Shown one piece after another: positions 18,478 to 26,109 of a stretch of DNA of 64,000 nucleotides (position 1 is its first letter; each line of letters begins with the position of its first letter). This DNA comes from Agrobacterium pusense. Its GTDB lineage: Bacteria > Pseudomonadota > Alphaproteobacteria > Rhizobiales > Rhizobiaceae. The notes under the pieces are model-generated. The model worked only from the letters and a program-made list of their open reading frames with translations. It ran no database searches and was not told the origin of the DNA. Where the stretch lies: positions 1-64,000 of the forward strand of contig NZ_FNBB01000017.1 of NCBI RefSeq assembly GCF_900102105.1, read 5' to 3'. Both the position numbers and the translations under genes were made by a program.

Positions 18478-19272
18478 ATGTTGCTTACCAGAAGAGGCGC
18501 CATGACAGGCGCTGCGGCTTTGACGACCTTGAAGATCAGCGGAGTGAAAGCGATGGCAACCGAAGAAGGAAGCTCGAAGAATAGAAGTAGCGCGGTTCAC
18601 TGTAACATCGTCTGCGTGCCTGACATGGTTCAACTTGACGCCACTGGCCCGTTCGAAGTCCTGGCTCGCGTGCCGGGCTGGAGTGTGGAGCTGGTGGCGG
18701 AATCCATGCAGCCAGTCATGACCGATCGCGGCTTACGGCTTGTTCCCGACGCGACGCGATCGGAGAGCAAGAAGTCCGACATTCTTGTCATCCCTGGCGG
18801 CACGGGAATTGACGTTGCGATGCTTGACCCGGTCTGGATCGAATACGTCAGGCGTGAGGCAGCGGGGGCGCGCTACGTCTTTGGTGTATGCACCGGTTCA
18901 CTATTGCTCGGCGCGGCTGGTTTGTTGAAAGGCCGGCGCTCCGGTGGTCACTGGCAGGCGCGAGATCTCCTTGCCAGCTTTGGCGCGATCGTCTCCGATG
19001 ACCGGCTCACGGTTGATGGCAATCTCTACACATCCGGGGGCGTGACATCGGGGATCGACATGGCGCTTCGGGTCGTAGCCGATGCCGCCGGAGAGATCGT
19101 TGCCCGCAAGATCCAGCTGGCGATTGAATACGATCCAGCACCTCCGTTCCCCGGCGGAACACCGCGTTCCTCGCCCAAGGAAATTGTCGACCTGGTTCTG
19201 GATGACTCCAAGGGGCGGCGTGCCCTGCGCGAGCGGCGGGTCGAGCAGGCCGCGGCGCGCTTGCTCGAATGA
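18478..19272 (+). CDS. DJ-1/PfpI protein, isonitrile-hydratase-like, with Tat-like leader
   Basis: The 264-residue protein starts with LLTRRGAMTGAAALTT, a twin-Arg-like leader, followed by a DJ-1/PfpI domain: CNIVCVPDMVQLDATGPFEVL, ILVIPGGTG, and the nucleophile elbow FGVCTGSLLLGAAGLLKGRRSGGHW with Cys138. The CTGSLLLGAAGLL pattern and TSGGVTSGIDMAL are seen in isonitrile hydratases (conversion of isonitriles to N-substituted formamides), but cytoplasmic family members lack such a leader. The leader may instead be a weak N-terminal extension. It is divergent from the GlxA-type regulator. Confidence 0.8.
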   Translation: MLLTRRGAMTGAAALTTLKISGVKAMATEEGSSKNRSSAVHCNIVCVPDMVQLDATGPFEVLARVPGWSVELVAESMQPVMTDRGLRLVPDATRSESKKSDILVIPGGTGIDVAMLDPVWIEYVRREAAGARYVFGVCTGSLLLGAAGLLKGRRSGGHWQARDLLASFGAIVSDDRLTVDGNLYTSGGVTSGIDMALRVVADAAGEIVARKIQLAIEYDPAPPFPGGTPRSSPKEIVDLVLDDSKGRRALRERRVEQAAARLLE

Positions 19273-19314
19273 ACAGCCGCCGAGACGCCAAGCAGCAGTA
19301 ATAACGTCTCCTCA

Positions 19315-19332
19315 TGCAAGAATCTACAAGAC
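19315..19332 (+). promoter_or_regulatory. Candidate regulator site TGCAAGAATCTACAAGAC (class B, copy 1)
   Basis: This 18-base word is identical to the minus-strand reading of 39582-39599, 20 kb away, and shares TGCA-xx-AATCT with the copies at 10533, 13827 and 43962. It lies 97 bases before the exported hydrolase gene at 19429. Both class-B copies lie between genes and ahead of a catabolic gene. Confidence 0.55.
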
Positions 19333-19428
19333 ATGCCCGTCCGCGGGCTTGTTTGTAAGCCGTCGCGCATAGCGCTATCGGTCGATAGCCCAATCCTTTA
19401 ACGCAACATAATGGAAAGGAAGACAATC

Positions 19429-20199
19429 ATGTCCAAAATCGCAATCGCTGCTGCACTCGCAGGCTCCCTTCTTGCCGGATCCGCCAGTGCCGGCGAAAAC
19501 GCAAAACCGACCGTGGTTCTCGTTCACGGCGCCTTCGCTGACGCATCAAGCTGGTCGGGTGTCACCAAAATCCTTCTGAAGGATGGTTATCAGGTTGTGG
19601 CCGTCGCCAACCCATTGCGCGGCGTGAAATCCGATGCAGACTATGTCGCCGACATTGTGAAAAGCATTGAAACCCCGGTCGTTCTCGTTGGCCATTCCTA
19701 TGGCGGATCGGTCATTTCCGCTGCGGCCAACGGCCAGAAGAGCGTTAAGGCTCTGGTTTACGTTGCCGCGTTTGCTCCAGAGGCGGGCGAGTCCGCCGCT
19801 GACCTTTCCGGAAAATTCCCGGGCGGCACCTTGGCTTCTGCACTCGCCAAACCTGTTCCGCTTCCCGGCGGTGGATCGGACCTCTACATCGAACAGAAAG
19901 CGTTTCATAAGCAGTTCGCCCACGACGTTCCTGAAAATGAGGCGGCAATCATGGCGGCAACCCAGCGCCCGATCGCCGAAGCTGCGCTCGGCGAAAAGTC
20001 ACCTGAACCGGCATGGAAGAAGATACCGTCCTGGTTCGTCTATGGAGACGGTGACAAGAATATCCCTGCGGCCGCGCAGAAGTTCATGGCTGAACGCGCC
20101 AAATCGAAAGACACGGTCGTCATTAAGGGTGCATCTCATGTCGTGATGACGTCACATCCTGAGCCCGTCGCCAAGCTCATCGAAGAGGCCGCGAAATAG
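19429..20199 (+). CDS. Exported alpha/beta hydrolase
   Basis: The 256-residue product has a clear signal peptide (MSKIAIAAALAGSLLAGSASA, cleavage near 21). The mature domain shows HGAFADASSW (33-42), nucleophile elbow GHSYGG with Ser90, Asp in YGDGDKNIP and His in GASHVVMTSHP. This is the small EstC-like or pyrethroid-hydrolase-like alpha/beta group. ATG 19429 is preferred over ATG 19411, since GGAAAGGAAG then serves as ribosome site and the signal peptide begins correctly. A paralogue with the same layout is at 41123-41905. Confidence 0.87.
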   Translation: MSKIAIAAALAGSLLAGSASAGENAKPTVVLVHGAFADASSWSGVTKILLKDGYQVVAVANPLRGVKSDADYVADIVKSIETPVVLVGHSYGGSVISAAANGQKSVKALVYVAAFAPEAGESAADLSGKFPGGTLASALAKPVPLPGGGSDLYIEQKAFHKQFAHDVPENEAAIMAATQRPIAEAALGEKSPEPAWKKIPSWFVYGDGDKNIPAAAQKFMAERAKSKDTVVIKGASHVVMTSHPEPVAKLIEEAAK

Positions 20200-20220
20200 A
20201 CCTCCTCCGTTCCAGACTGG

Positions 20221-20243
20221 CAGCTGGCATGACTTGCCAGCTG
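20221..20243. terminator. Perfect hairpin between convergent genes
   Basis: CAGCTGGCA and TGCCAGCTG form a perfect 9-base-pair stem with loop TGACT. It lies between the stops of the hydrolase (20199) and the convergent SDR gene (20276). There is no T-run on either side, so it may be a bidirectional but weak or Rho-assisted terminator. Confidence 0.45.
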
Positions 20244-20275
20244 TCGGTCCGATAACGCGGCTGCGATGGGACGTC

Positions 20276-21088
20276 TTAATTGGGAAGCCGATACCGCGGC
20301 GCGGGGTTCTGGTCGAACATTGCGCTCATGAGGTCATTCGACAAAGCTTCGTGGTTCTTGAGCATGGTTTCGTCCTGAAGCGATGGTGCGGTCACGGTTT
20401 CTCCCAGATCAAGCCCCGCAAGCGCCGCGTCAACGCAGTCTTCTGTGGTCATCACGATTGATTGAGGCAAAGGATCAAGGTCCGCGCCACCAGCGACGTC
20501 CCAGCCTTCGGACACGACAGCACCTGGCAAAACCAATTGGATGCGAACAGATGAACTGTCCACCTCACTCTGCAGGCTCCTGGTGAACAGTGCTACATAG
20601 GCCTTTGTGGCGCCATAGACGGGAATGCCGGGATAAGCGGCAATACCGGCTCCGGAACCAATATTGATGAGGGTGCCTCTGCCTCGCTTCTTGAAGTTTA
20701 CGAGCGCGGCCTTCGAGAGGACGGTCAAGGCTGTTACGTTGACCGCGATCATCTCATCGATGACGCGAGCTGGCGTTTCAGTCAGTGGCTTCAAGATTGA
20801 GAAGCCCGCATTGTTGACGAGGAACGTGACGGTTGCATCGTCCTCGATGCGGGCGCTGACGAGCTCCAAGCCGGAAGGGGTTGAGAGATCTGCAGTCAGT
20901 ATGTCGACCTTGACCCCAAAGCGCGTTCCGAGGTCGGCGGCGATTTTGAGAAGACGATCCTGGCGGCGAGCAACGAGAACGATGTCATGTCCCCGGGATG
21001 CGAGCCGCTCGGCGTAGATTTTGCCAATACCGGAGGAGGCGCCGGTGACGATGGCAGTGCCAGGCTGTGTATGAGAGGGCGTGTTCAT
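20276..21088 (-). CDS. Short-chain dehydrogenase/reductase
   Basis: From ATG 21088 this is a 270-residue classical SDR: cofactor motif TGASSGIG, followed by ARRQDRL suggesting NADP preference, NNAG, catalytic Ser in INIGSGAG and Tyr-x3-Lys in YGATK. C-terminal residues extend the fold normally. AGGAACTCCT precedes the ATG; a start at 21151 would run into the regulator's operator. It is divergent from the HxlR gene at 21193, its likely regulator. Substrate unknown. Confidence 0.88.
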   Translation of the reverse strand: MNTPSHTQPGTAIVTGASSGIGKIYAERLASRGHDIVLVARRQDRLLKIAADLGTRFGVKVDILTADLSTPSGLELVSARIEDDATVTFLVNNAGFSILKPLTETPARVIDEMIAVNVTALTVLSKAALVNFKKRGRGTLINIGSGAGIAAYPGIPVYGATKAYVALFTRSLQSEVDSSSVRIQLVLPGAVVSEGWDVAGGADLDPLPQSIVMTTEDCVDAALAGLDLGETVTAPSLQDETMLKNHEALSNDLMSAMFDQNPAPRYRLPN

Positions 21089-21142
21089 AGGAGTTCCTTG
21101 ACGATTGATGAAAAGATCGCCGCAAGGTATGAATTTGAAACC

Positions 21143-21161
21143 AGGTGTCAATTACGCACCT
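21143..21161. promoter_or_regulatory. Dyad AGGTG-N9-CACCT, candidate HxlR operator
   Basis: The perfect 5-base arms lie in the 104-base gap between the SDR start (21088) and the HxlR start (21193). The dyad would cover the divergent promoters. The motif differs from the dyads near the other two HxlR genes, as expected for separate specificities. Confidence 0.35.
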
Positions 21162-21192
21162 TGAGGAACCCAGGTGCAGTCGAGGTAATCTA

Positions 21193-21564
21193 GTGCCTTA
21201 TACAGAGCAGCAAGTGCTGGAGACCATTCCCGGTGTCCGCCCAATACTCGAGCAGATCGCCAACAAGTGGTCGATCCTCATCCTCACATTTCTGTGCGAG
21301 GAACCAAAACGTTTCAACGCGCTGAAGCGACGGCTGGGTGACATCTCGCAGAAGTCATTGACCGAGGCGCTTCGTCGACTCGAACGGAATGGTCTGGTCG
21401 AACGCCATGTCACGACGACCTCGCCGATCGCGGTCGAATACTCGATCACGCCCTTCGGCCGCACGTTGCAGGATCCGTTCCTAGCGCTCTACGATTGGGC
21501 CGTGGACAATCAAGCCAGGCTTACGGCGGCGCAATCGAAGTTCGATAACATCAATATGCGATGA
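21193..21564 (+). CDS. HxlR-family transcriptional regulator
   Basis: The product has 123 residues from GTG 21193 (139 if GTG 21145 is used; the shorter form leaves the operator-like dyad free). The HxlR pattern is clear: ILEQIANKWSILILTFLCEEPKRFNALKRRLGDISQKSLTEALRRLERNGLVERHV and VEYSITPFGRTL. Unlike many HxlR proteins it lacks the N-terminal Cys before the first helix. It is divergent from the SDR gene and 63 bases upstream of the LysE-type exporter gene on the same strand, which it might also affect. Confidence 0.85.
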   Translation: MPYTEQQVLETIPGVRPILEQIANKWSILILTFLCEEPKRFNALKRRLGDISQKSLTEALRRLERNGLVERHVTTTSPIAVEYSITPFGRTLQDPFLALYDWAVDNQARLTAAQSKFDNINMR

Positions 21565-21627
21565 CCTTGGCGTCATTGGCCATCGACGAAAACAATCCGG
21601 CGCAGTGCTTAAACCCGAGGGACCATC

Positions 21628-22269
21628 ATGTCAGATCTTTCGACTTACCTGGACTATATCTGGCCAGCCTATATCGCCTACCTGATCGCGCTGGTGACTC
21701 CTGGACCCGCGAACTTCGCGATCATGGGGGCCGCAATTTCTCAAGGACGGCGTGCGGGTCTCATGATGGCGCTCGGCGTCTTTTGCGGGTCGTTGACGTG
21801 GGCGTGTGGCGCAGCATTGGGGTTAGCGACGCTTCTTCGTACGTACGCATTCGCACTCGAAGTCGTAAAGGTCATTGGCGGGCTCTATCTTCTTTTCCTC
21901 GCATGGAAGGCCCTTAAAGCGGCGCGTAAAAGCGCCCCCGACCTGACAATAACCGAAGCCGGCGCGCAACACAGCGGCATGCAACTCTGGCTTCGCGGCT
22001 ACGCGATCCACGTTACCAATCCTAAAGCCGTGTTCGCATGGCTTGCGATCATCTCACTCGGGCTTCCCCCAAACGCGCCTGGCCCGGCGGTTGCGTTGAT
22101 CGTCGGCATTTGTTGTTCTTCGAGCCTGGTGATCTTCAGCAGCTACGCCTTGATCTTTTCGACGCGTCACGCGCTGAACGCCTACCTGTCTGCCCGCCGT
22201 TGGATCGAAATCACGATGGCGGCCTTCTACGGACTGGCTGGCGTGAAATTACTCACGAGCCGGATCTGA
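21628..22269 (+). CDS. LysE/RhtB-family exporter
   Basis: The 213-residue protein has the LysE plan: an N-terminal membrane helix followed by ALVTPGPANFAIMGAAISQGRRAGLMMALGVFCGS and then further helices, about six in all. Members export amino acids or homoserine-lactone-like compounds from the cytoplasm. The motif TPGPxN is characteristic. It starts at ATG 21628 after GAGGGACC. Its end overlaps by 21 bases the end of the convergent TetR gene. The exported substrate cannot be inferred. Confidence 0.88.
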   Translation: MSDLSTYLDYIWPAYIAYLIALVTPGPANFAIMGAAISQGRRAGLMMALGVFCGSLTWACGAALGLATLLRTYAFALEVVKVIGGLYLLFLAWKALKAARKSAPDLTITEAGAQHSGMQLWLRGYAIHVTNPKAVFAWLAIISLGLPPNAPGPAVALIVGICCSSSLVIFSSYALIFSTRHALNAYLSARRWIEITMAAFYGLAGVKLLTSRI

Positions 22270-22860
22270 TGGCGTCATGCTGCGAAGCAGTCCGGTGGCG
22301 AGTTCACGAAAAGTTTCGACCGCCTTGGGAAGGGTCTGTTCCGGCTCGCTGCTCGCTGCGACCCAGAGTGCCGCATTGAGTGCCGCGCCGCTTAGCAATC
22401 GCGCAGCCGCTTCCGGATCCAGAGCCTTGAGCCTGCGCTGCTTCAGCAACTGTTCGATGGTTAGTCTCGTCACTTGCAGACAGCTGTCTTGGCTCGGCCA
22501 TTGCGAGGGATCGCCCAACACGGCCGGCCCGTCAAGAAGGACGATGCGTTGCACCTCAGGCTCCAGCGCCATCTTGATATATGCCGAAGCCTCGGTGAGC
22601 AGTCGTTGCCAGCCATCCTCAATGTCAGCTGCCTTCTCTCTCGCACGTACCGCCATTTCAGTGTCGATCTGGTCTACGACCGCTGCGAGCAGGCCACGCT
22701 TATCGCCAAAACTGGAATAGAGCGCCCCTCTGGTGAGACCAGCATCAGCCGTTATTTCGTCCATCGACGCGGCTGAGTAGCCATCTCGGGCAAAATGCTT
22801 TCGCGCGGTCGAGACCAAGCGGGTGCGGTTTGCCTGCATCGTTTCGCTGCGTTTTGCCAT
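22249..22860 (-). CDS. TetR-family transcriptional regulator
   Basis: From ATG 22860 the protein has 203 residues: a TetR HTH at about 12-55 (RLVSTARKHFARDGYSAASMDEITADAGLTRGALYSSFGDKRGLLAAVVDQ) and a helical ligand domain ending LLSGAALNAALWVAAS. An upstream open frame to 23004 passes through the operator repeats and is rejected as start. The gene is divergent from the RidA gene at 22997. Three copies of a 13-base palindrome sit in the gap, so autoregulation and control of ridA-type gene are likely. Confidence 0.9.
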   Translation of the reverse strand: MAKRSETMQANRTRLVSTARKHFARDGYSAASMDEITADAGLTRGALYSSFGDKRGLLAAVVDQIDTEMAVRAREKAADIEDGWQRLLTEASAYIKMALEPEVQRIVLLDGPAVLGDPSQWPSQDSCLQVTRLTIEQLLKQRRLKALDPEAAARLLSGAALNAALWVAASSEPEQTLPKAVETFRELATGLLRSMTPSDPARE

Positions 22861-22877
22861 CAAGGCCGTCCTTTCAT

Positions 22878-22936
22878 ATACGGGGCGTATCCCAATATTG
22901 ACATACGCCCCGTATATAATTACATACGCTCCGTAT
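22878..22936. promoter_or_regulatory. Three tandem palindromic operators ATACGnnnCGTAT
   Basis: The sites are 22878-22890 (ATACGGGGCGTAT), 22903-22915 (ATACGCCCCGTAT) and 22924-22936 (ATACGCTCCGTAT), with centres 25 and 21 bases apart. Each has perfect ATACG/CGTAT arms. They fill the gap between the divergent TetR and RidA genes, so they are almost certainly the TetR operators. Spacing near two helical turns suggests dimers bound side by side. Confidence 0.75.
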
Positions 22937-22996
22937 ATCAACCCGGCAGGCTCTTGGAAGGAATATCCTGGTGCCTCGCGATTTAAGGAAGTGAAG

Positions 22997-23401
22997 ATGA
23001 CCAAGCCCCAGGCAGTATTTCCAGAAAACAGACATTCCCTTTATGATGTTCACCGCTACTCGGCCGCTATCCGGTCAGGTGACTTGCTGTTCGTTTCCGG
23101 ACAAGTGGGGAGCCGCGACGACGGGTCGCCGGAGCCCGATTTTGAAAAGCAGGTGAGGCTGGCGTTTCGCAATCTCGAAGCGACGCTCTCCGCAGCGGGC
23201 TGCACGCTGGATGACCTTATCGATGTGACAACCTTCCACACCGATCCTGAAAATCAATTTGAGGCGGTCATGGCGGTGCGGCAGGAATTCTTCACGAGCT
23301 CACCTTATCCGAACTGGACTGCTGTCGGCGTCAACTGGCTCGCCGGGTTCTCTTTTGAGATCAAGGTGGTCGCACGTATTCCGACCGGCGCATCATCCTG
23401 A
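22997..23401 (+). CDS. RidA-family protein (enamine/imine deaminase fold)
   Basis: This 134-residue protein has the RidA (YjgF/YER057c/UK114) fold: YSAAIRSGDLLFVSGQVGSRDDGS, FEKQVRLAFRNLEATLSAAGCTLDDLIDVTTFHTDP and PNWTAVGVNWLAGFSFEIKVVARI. The conserved Arg that binds carboxylates in true RidA (usually in an R-x-x-V-E near the end) is not clearly present, so it may belong to one of the Rid subfamilies with other substrates. ATG 22997 follows AAGGAAGTG. It is downstream of three TetR operators. Confidence 0.85.
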   Translation: MTKPQAVFPENRHSLYDVHRYSAAIRSGDLLFVSGQVGSRDDGSPEPDFEKQVRLAFRNLEATLSAAGCTLDDLIDVTTFHTDPENQFEAVMAVRQEFFTSSPYPNWTAVGVNWLAGFSFEIKVVARIPTGASS

Positions 23402-23531
23402 AGCGAGTGTTTGTGGGGCGGCGCTTTGCAAGCCCCAGGACCATTGGCGGGCTTCGTGGAGACGAAGCCTCGCCGAACCGGGCCAAAGTCAGTCGAAGGT
23501 CCTGATTAGCATCTCGCTCGGAGGTACGTTC

Positions 23532-24422
23532 ATGCCGTTTTTTGTTCAAGGCAGGGATTTAAAAGAACAGACTTCGTTGACGCAGATCGTAGCGTGCGAG
23601 GGCCCGCCTCATGTTTCGCTAACAGGTGTCGGCGCGATCCAAAGAGTGTCAATCGTAGCAGGCGAGACTGGCGAGATCGTCAGGGTGGATCATCACGTCA
23701 CCTTCCACCGGCAAGGGGTGACCGAGTTGCGGTCGGTCCACGAAGGGGGGATCCCCAGGGTTGATCGTATCACACCGGGCTCAATACACATTCGGCCCGC
23801 AGGCTCATCCCACGCCTCAAGTTGGAACGAGGCCGCTGAATTGACCCTTGTCAGCCTCGAGCCGCGCTTCATCCGTGAACATGCTGCCGACCTCTTCCAG
23901 CGGGACGTGAACTCTTTTTCGTTCCGACCCGTGATTGGAATGAAGGACGAATTTCTTTGGCAGCTCGGGATGAAGCTGCACGGGCTATCGTCTGATGTTG
24001 ATCCGCCGCGCGCCTTCATGGAATCTGTCATGGCAACAATGGCAATGCACCTTGCCTCGACCGCAGGGTTTTCGCCACAGCCGGTTCGGGCGAGGGCACT
24101 GTCGCGCTCTGCGCTGCGACGGACGGCCGAGTTTGTGGACGCAAACCTTTCTGTAAACATTTCCCTTTCGTCGCTTGCGGCGCTGACGGGCTTGAGCGTT
24201 TATCACTTCTCGCGGCAGTTCAGTCGCGAAATGGGCATGGGTGTGGCGCGCTATATCCAGCAGCGCAAGATGCAGCGGGCCGCTCAGCTTCTTGCCGACC
24301 CGGAACTAAGTATCGCTGAAGTGGGCGAGGCAGTCGGTTATCGTGACTCAAGTTCCTTCTCGCGAGCGTTTCGCAGCGTATACGGAGTGCCGCCACATGC
24401 GTTCCGGCTTGGCGGGCGATGA
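23532..24422 (+). CDS. AraC-family regulator
   Basis: The protein (296 residues from ATG 23532) has an N-terminal cupin-like sensor with VDHHVTFHRQG and IHIRPAGSSHASSW, and a C-terminal AraC HTH pair (NISLSSLAALTGLSVYHFSRQFSREMGMGVARYIQQRKMQRAAQLL and SIAEVGEAVGYRDSSSFSRAFRSVYGVPPHAFR). GGAGG lies before the ATG; frames further upstream overlap the RidA gene. It precedes the three-gene aldehyde oxidoreductase operon by 135 bases in the same direction and is its most likely regulator. Confidence 0.88.
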   Translation: MPFFVQGRDLKEQTSLTQIVACEGPPHVSLTGVGAIQRVSIVAGETGEIVRVDHHVTFHRQGVTELRSVHEGGIPRVDRITPGSIHIRPAGSSHASSWNEAAELTLVSLEPRFIREHAADLFQRDVNSFSFRPVIGMKDEFLWQLGMKLHGLSSDVDPPRAFMESVMATMAMHLASTAGFSPQPVRARALSRSALRRTAEFVDANLSVNISLSSLAALTGLSVYHFSRQFSREMGMGVARYIQQRKMQRAAQLLADPELSIAEVGEAVGYRDSSSFSRAFRSVYGVPPHAFRLGGR

Positions 24423-24557
24423 ACAAAAACGCAAGATCTGCAAAGAGTAGCAAGTCCCGTTATTGATCGCCTGCACAAGCGCCGTCTAGCTTCGCTGAAC
24501 GCGGAGCCGCTTCTCGGCGGGTCCAGTTCCCCCACGTCTTCCGGAGGTTCGGAGCAG

Positions 24558-25070
24558 ATGGCTGAAGAGAAACGAGCTGGCATCGCTCTGGAACGCGGGA
24601 CGGCGCCGGTGGCACTTAAAGTCAACGGAACGAGTTACAGTCTCCAGCTCGCGCCATGGGTGACGCTGGTGGACGCGCTGCGAGAGCGGCTTGGCCTCAC
24701 CGGCACTAAGGTCGGCTGCAATCACGGCCAATGCGGAGCCTGTACTGTCCTGATCGATGGGCGGCGTGTGCTGTCATGCCTGACGCTTGCGTCGCGCTGC
24801 CAAGGGCAGGAAGTGACCACAATAGAAGGTCTCGCTTCGCCCGACGGGACCCTGCATCCCATGCAAGCCGCGTTCGTCGAACACGACGCCTTCCAGTGTG
24901 GCTATTGCACGCCCGGACAGATTGTCTCGGCTGTGGCGCTTGTCCGTGAAGGACGGCTCGGGTCCGACGATGAAGTACGCGAATTCATGAGCGGCAACCT
25001 CTGTCGTTGCGCCGCTTACCCGAAAATCCTCGCGGCCATCCGCGACGGCGCCAGAACCATGGCTGGTTGA
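24558..25070 (+). CDS. [2Fe-2S] subunit of PaoABC-like molybdenum aldehyde oxidoreductase
   Basis: The 170-residue protein carries both [2Fe-2S] clusters of the xanthine oxidase family: Cys54, 59, 62 and 74 (CNHGQCGACTVLIDGRRVLSC) and Cys114, 117, 149 and 151 (CGYC, CRC). It passes electrons from the Mo centre toward FAD. PaoA of E. coli has a Tat leader, but this protein lacks one (it begins MAEEKRAGIALERG); instead the large subunit has it. A single base separates it from the next gene, so the operon is tightly coupled. Confidence 0.92.
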   Translation: MAEEKRAGIALERGTAPVALKVNGTSYSLQLAPWVTLVDALRERLGLTGTKVGCNHGQCGACTVLIDGRRVLSCLTLASRCQGQEVTTIEGLASPDGTLHPMQAAFVEHDAFQCGYCTPGQIVSAVALVREGRLGSDDEVREFMSGNLCRCAAYPKILAAIRDGARTMAG

Positions 25071-25071
25071 A

Positions 25072-26067
25072 ATGTATCCATTCACGCTACAGACTCCGGC
25101 GTATGCGGAAGCCGCAATCCTCAATGCTCAGCAAGATCAAGGCGCGCGGTATATTGCCGGTGGAACGAACCTGATCGACCTGATGAAGCTGACGATCGAG
25201 CGCCCTTCGTCACTATTGGACATCACTGGACTTCCTGGCCTTGAAGGGGTTGGACGAGACACCGACGGCAATTTACGTGTTGGCGCACTGGCCAAGATGA
25301 GCGATGTGGCCGATCACCCCCTGGTGAAAGACTCCTGGCCGGTCATTGCACAAGCCCTCAACAAGGGCGCCTCCGCGCAGCTTCGCAATATGGCGACGAT
25401 TGGCGGAAATTTGCTTCAGCGGACACGTTGCCCCTATTTCCGGGACATCGCAACGCGCTGTAATAAACGAAATCCGGGCGAGGGTTGTGATGCGATCGGC
25501 GGAATCAATCGCGAACATGCCCTGCTGGGCGTTTCCGACCATTGTATTGCTTTGAACCCATCAGACCTCTGCGTCGCGCTTGCGGCCTGTGACACCGTGG
25601 TCGAGATTTTGGGACCTGCCGGGCGCCGGATCGTTCCGTTCGAGCAACTTCACCGGAAGCCGGAGGGCACACCCCAGATCGAGCATAATCTGTCGAGGGG
25701 AGAGCTCATAACCGCTGTTATTGTCAAAGCCAACGCCGCTTCACGTCATTCAACCTATCTGAAAATTCGCGACCGGGAGTCCTACCAGTTTGCCGTCGTT
25801 TCTGTAGCGGCAGGAATAGAGACCACCAGTGACGGCACGATCGTCGAAGCACGGGTCGGTCTGGGCGGCGTCGCGACGGTCCCCTGGCGTGCCAGAAACG
25901 TCGAGAGTTTTTTGCGCGGCCGTAGGATAGACGACGAAACCGTGACCGAGGCCGGCCGGCTCTCCATGGCTGGAGCCACACCACGGGCACATAACGAATT
26001 CAAGTTGGCTCTCATGGAGGGCGTGCTCGCGGATGCGCTCTTCTCGTTGAAGAACTCCAATGGTTAG
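25072..26067 (+). CDS. FAD-binding subunit of PaoABC-like aldehyde oxidoreductase
   Basis: This 331-residue protein has the FAD-binding motifs of the family (ARYIAGGTNLIDLMKL at 25-40, ATIGGNLLQRTRC at 108-120) and a C-terminal CO-dehydrogenase-like domain. Four Cys (120, 130, 139 and 158) lie in the extra loop after the FAD motif, as in PaoB, where they bind a [4Fe-4S] cluster. That places the complex in the PaoABC/YagTSR branch rather than xanthine dehydrogenase. No signal peptide is seen, so it would be exported only as part of the folded complex. Confidence 0.92.
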   Translation: MYPFTLQTPAYAEAAILNAQQDQGARYIAGGTNLIDLMKLTIERPSSLLDITGLPGLEGVGRDTDGNLRVGALAKMSDVADHPLVKDSWPVIAQALNKGASAQLRNMATIGGNLLQRTRCPYFRDIATRCNKRNPGEGCDAIGGINREHALLGVSDHCIALNPSDLCVALAACDTVVEILGPAGRRIVPFEQLHRKPEGTPQIEHNLSRGELITAVIVKANAASRHSTYLKIRDRESYQFAVVSVAAGIETTSDGTIVEARVGLGGVATVPWRARNVESFLRGRRIDDETVTEAGRLSMAGATPRAHNEFKLALMEGVLADALFSLKNSNG

Positions 26068-26109
26068 GTTCGAAAACGGCCTCAATCGTCCTAACCCGAG
26101 GATATCGAA

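Noticed and set aside
22861-23004. N-terminal extension of the TetR protein to 23004
   Set aside because: It would translate the three palindromic operators; TetR homology starts just after ATG 22860.
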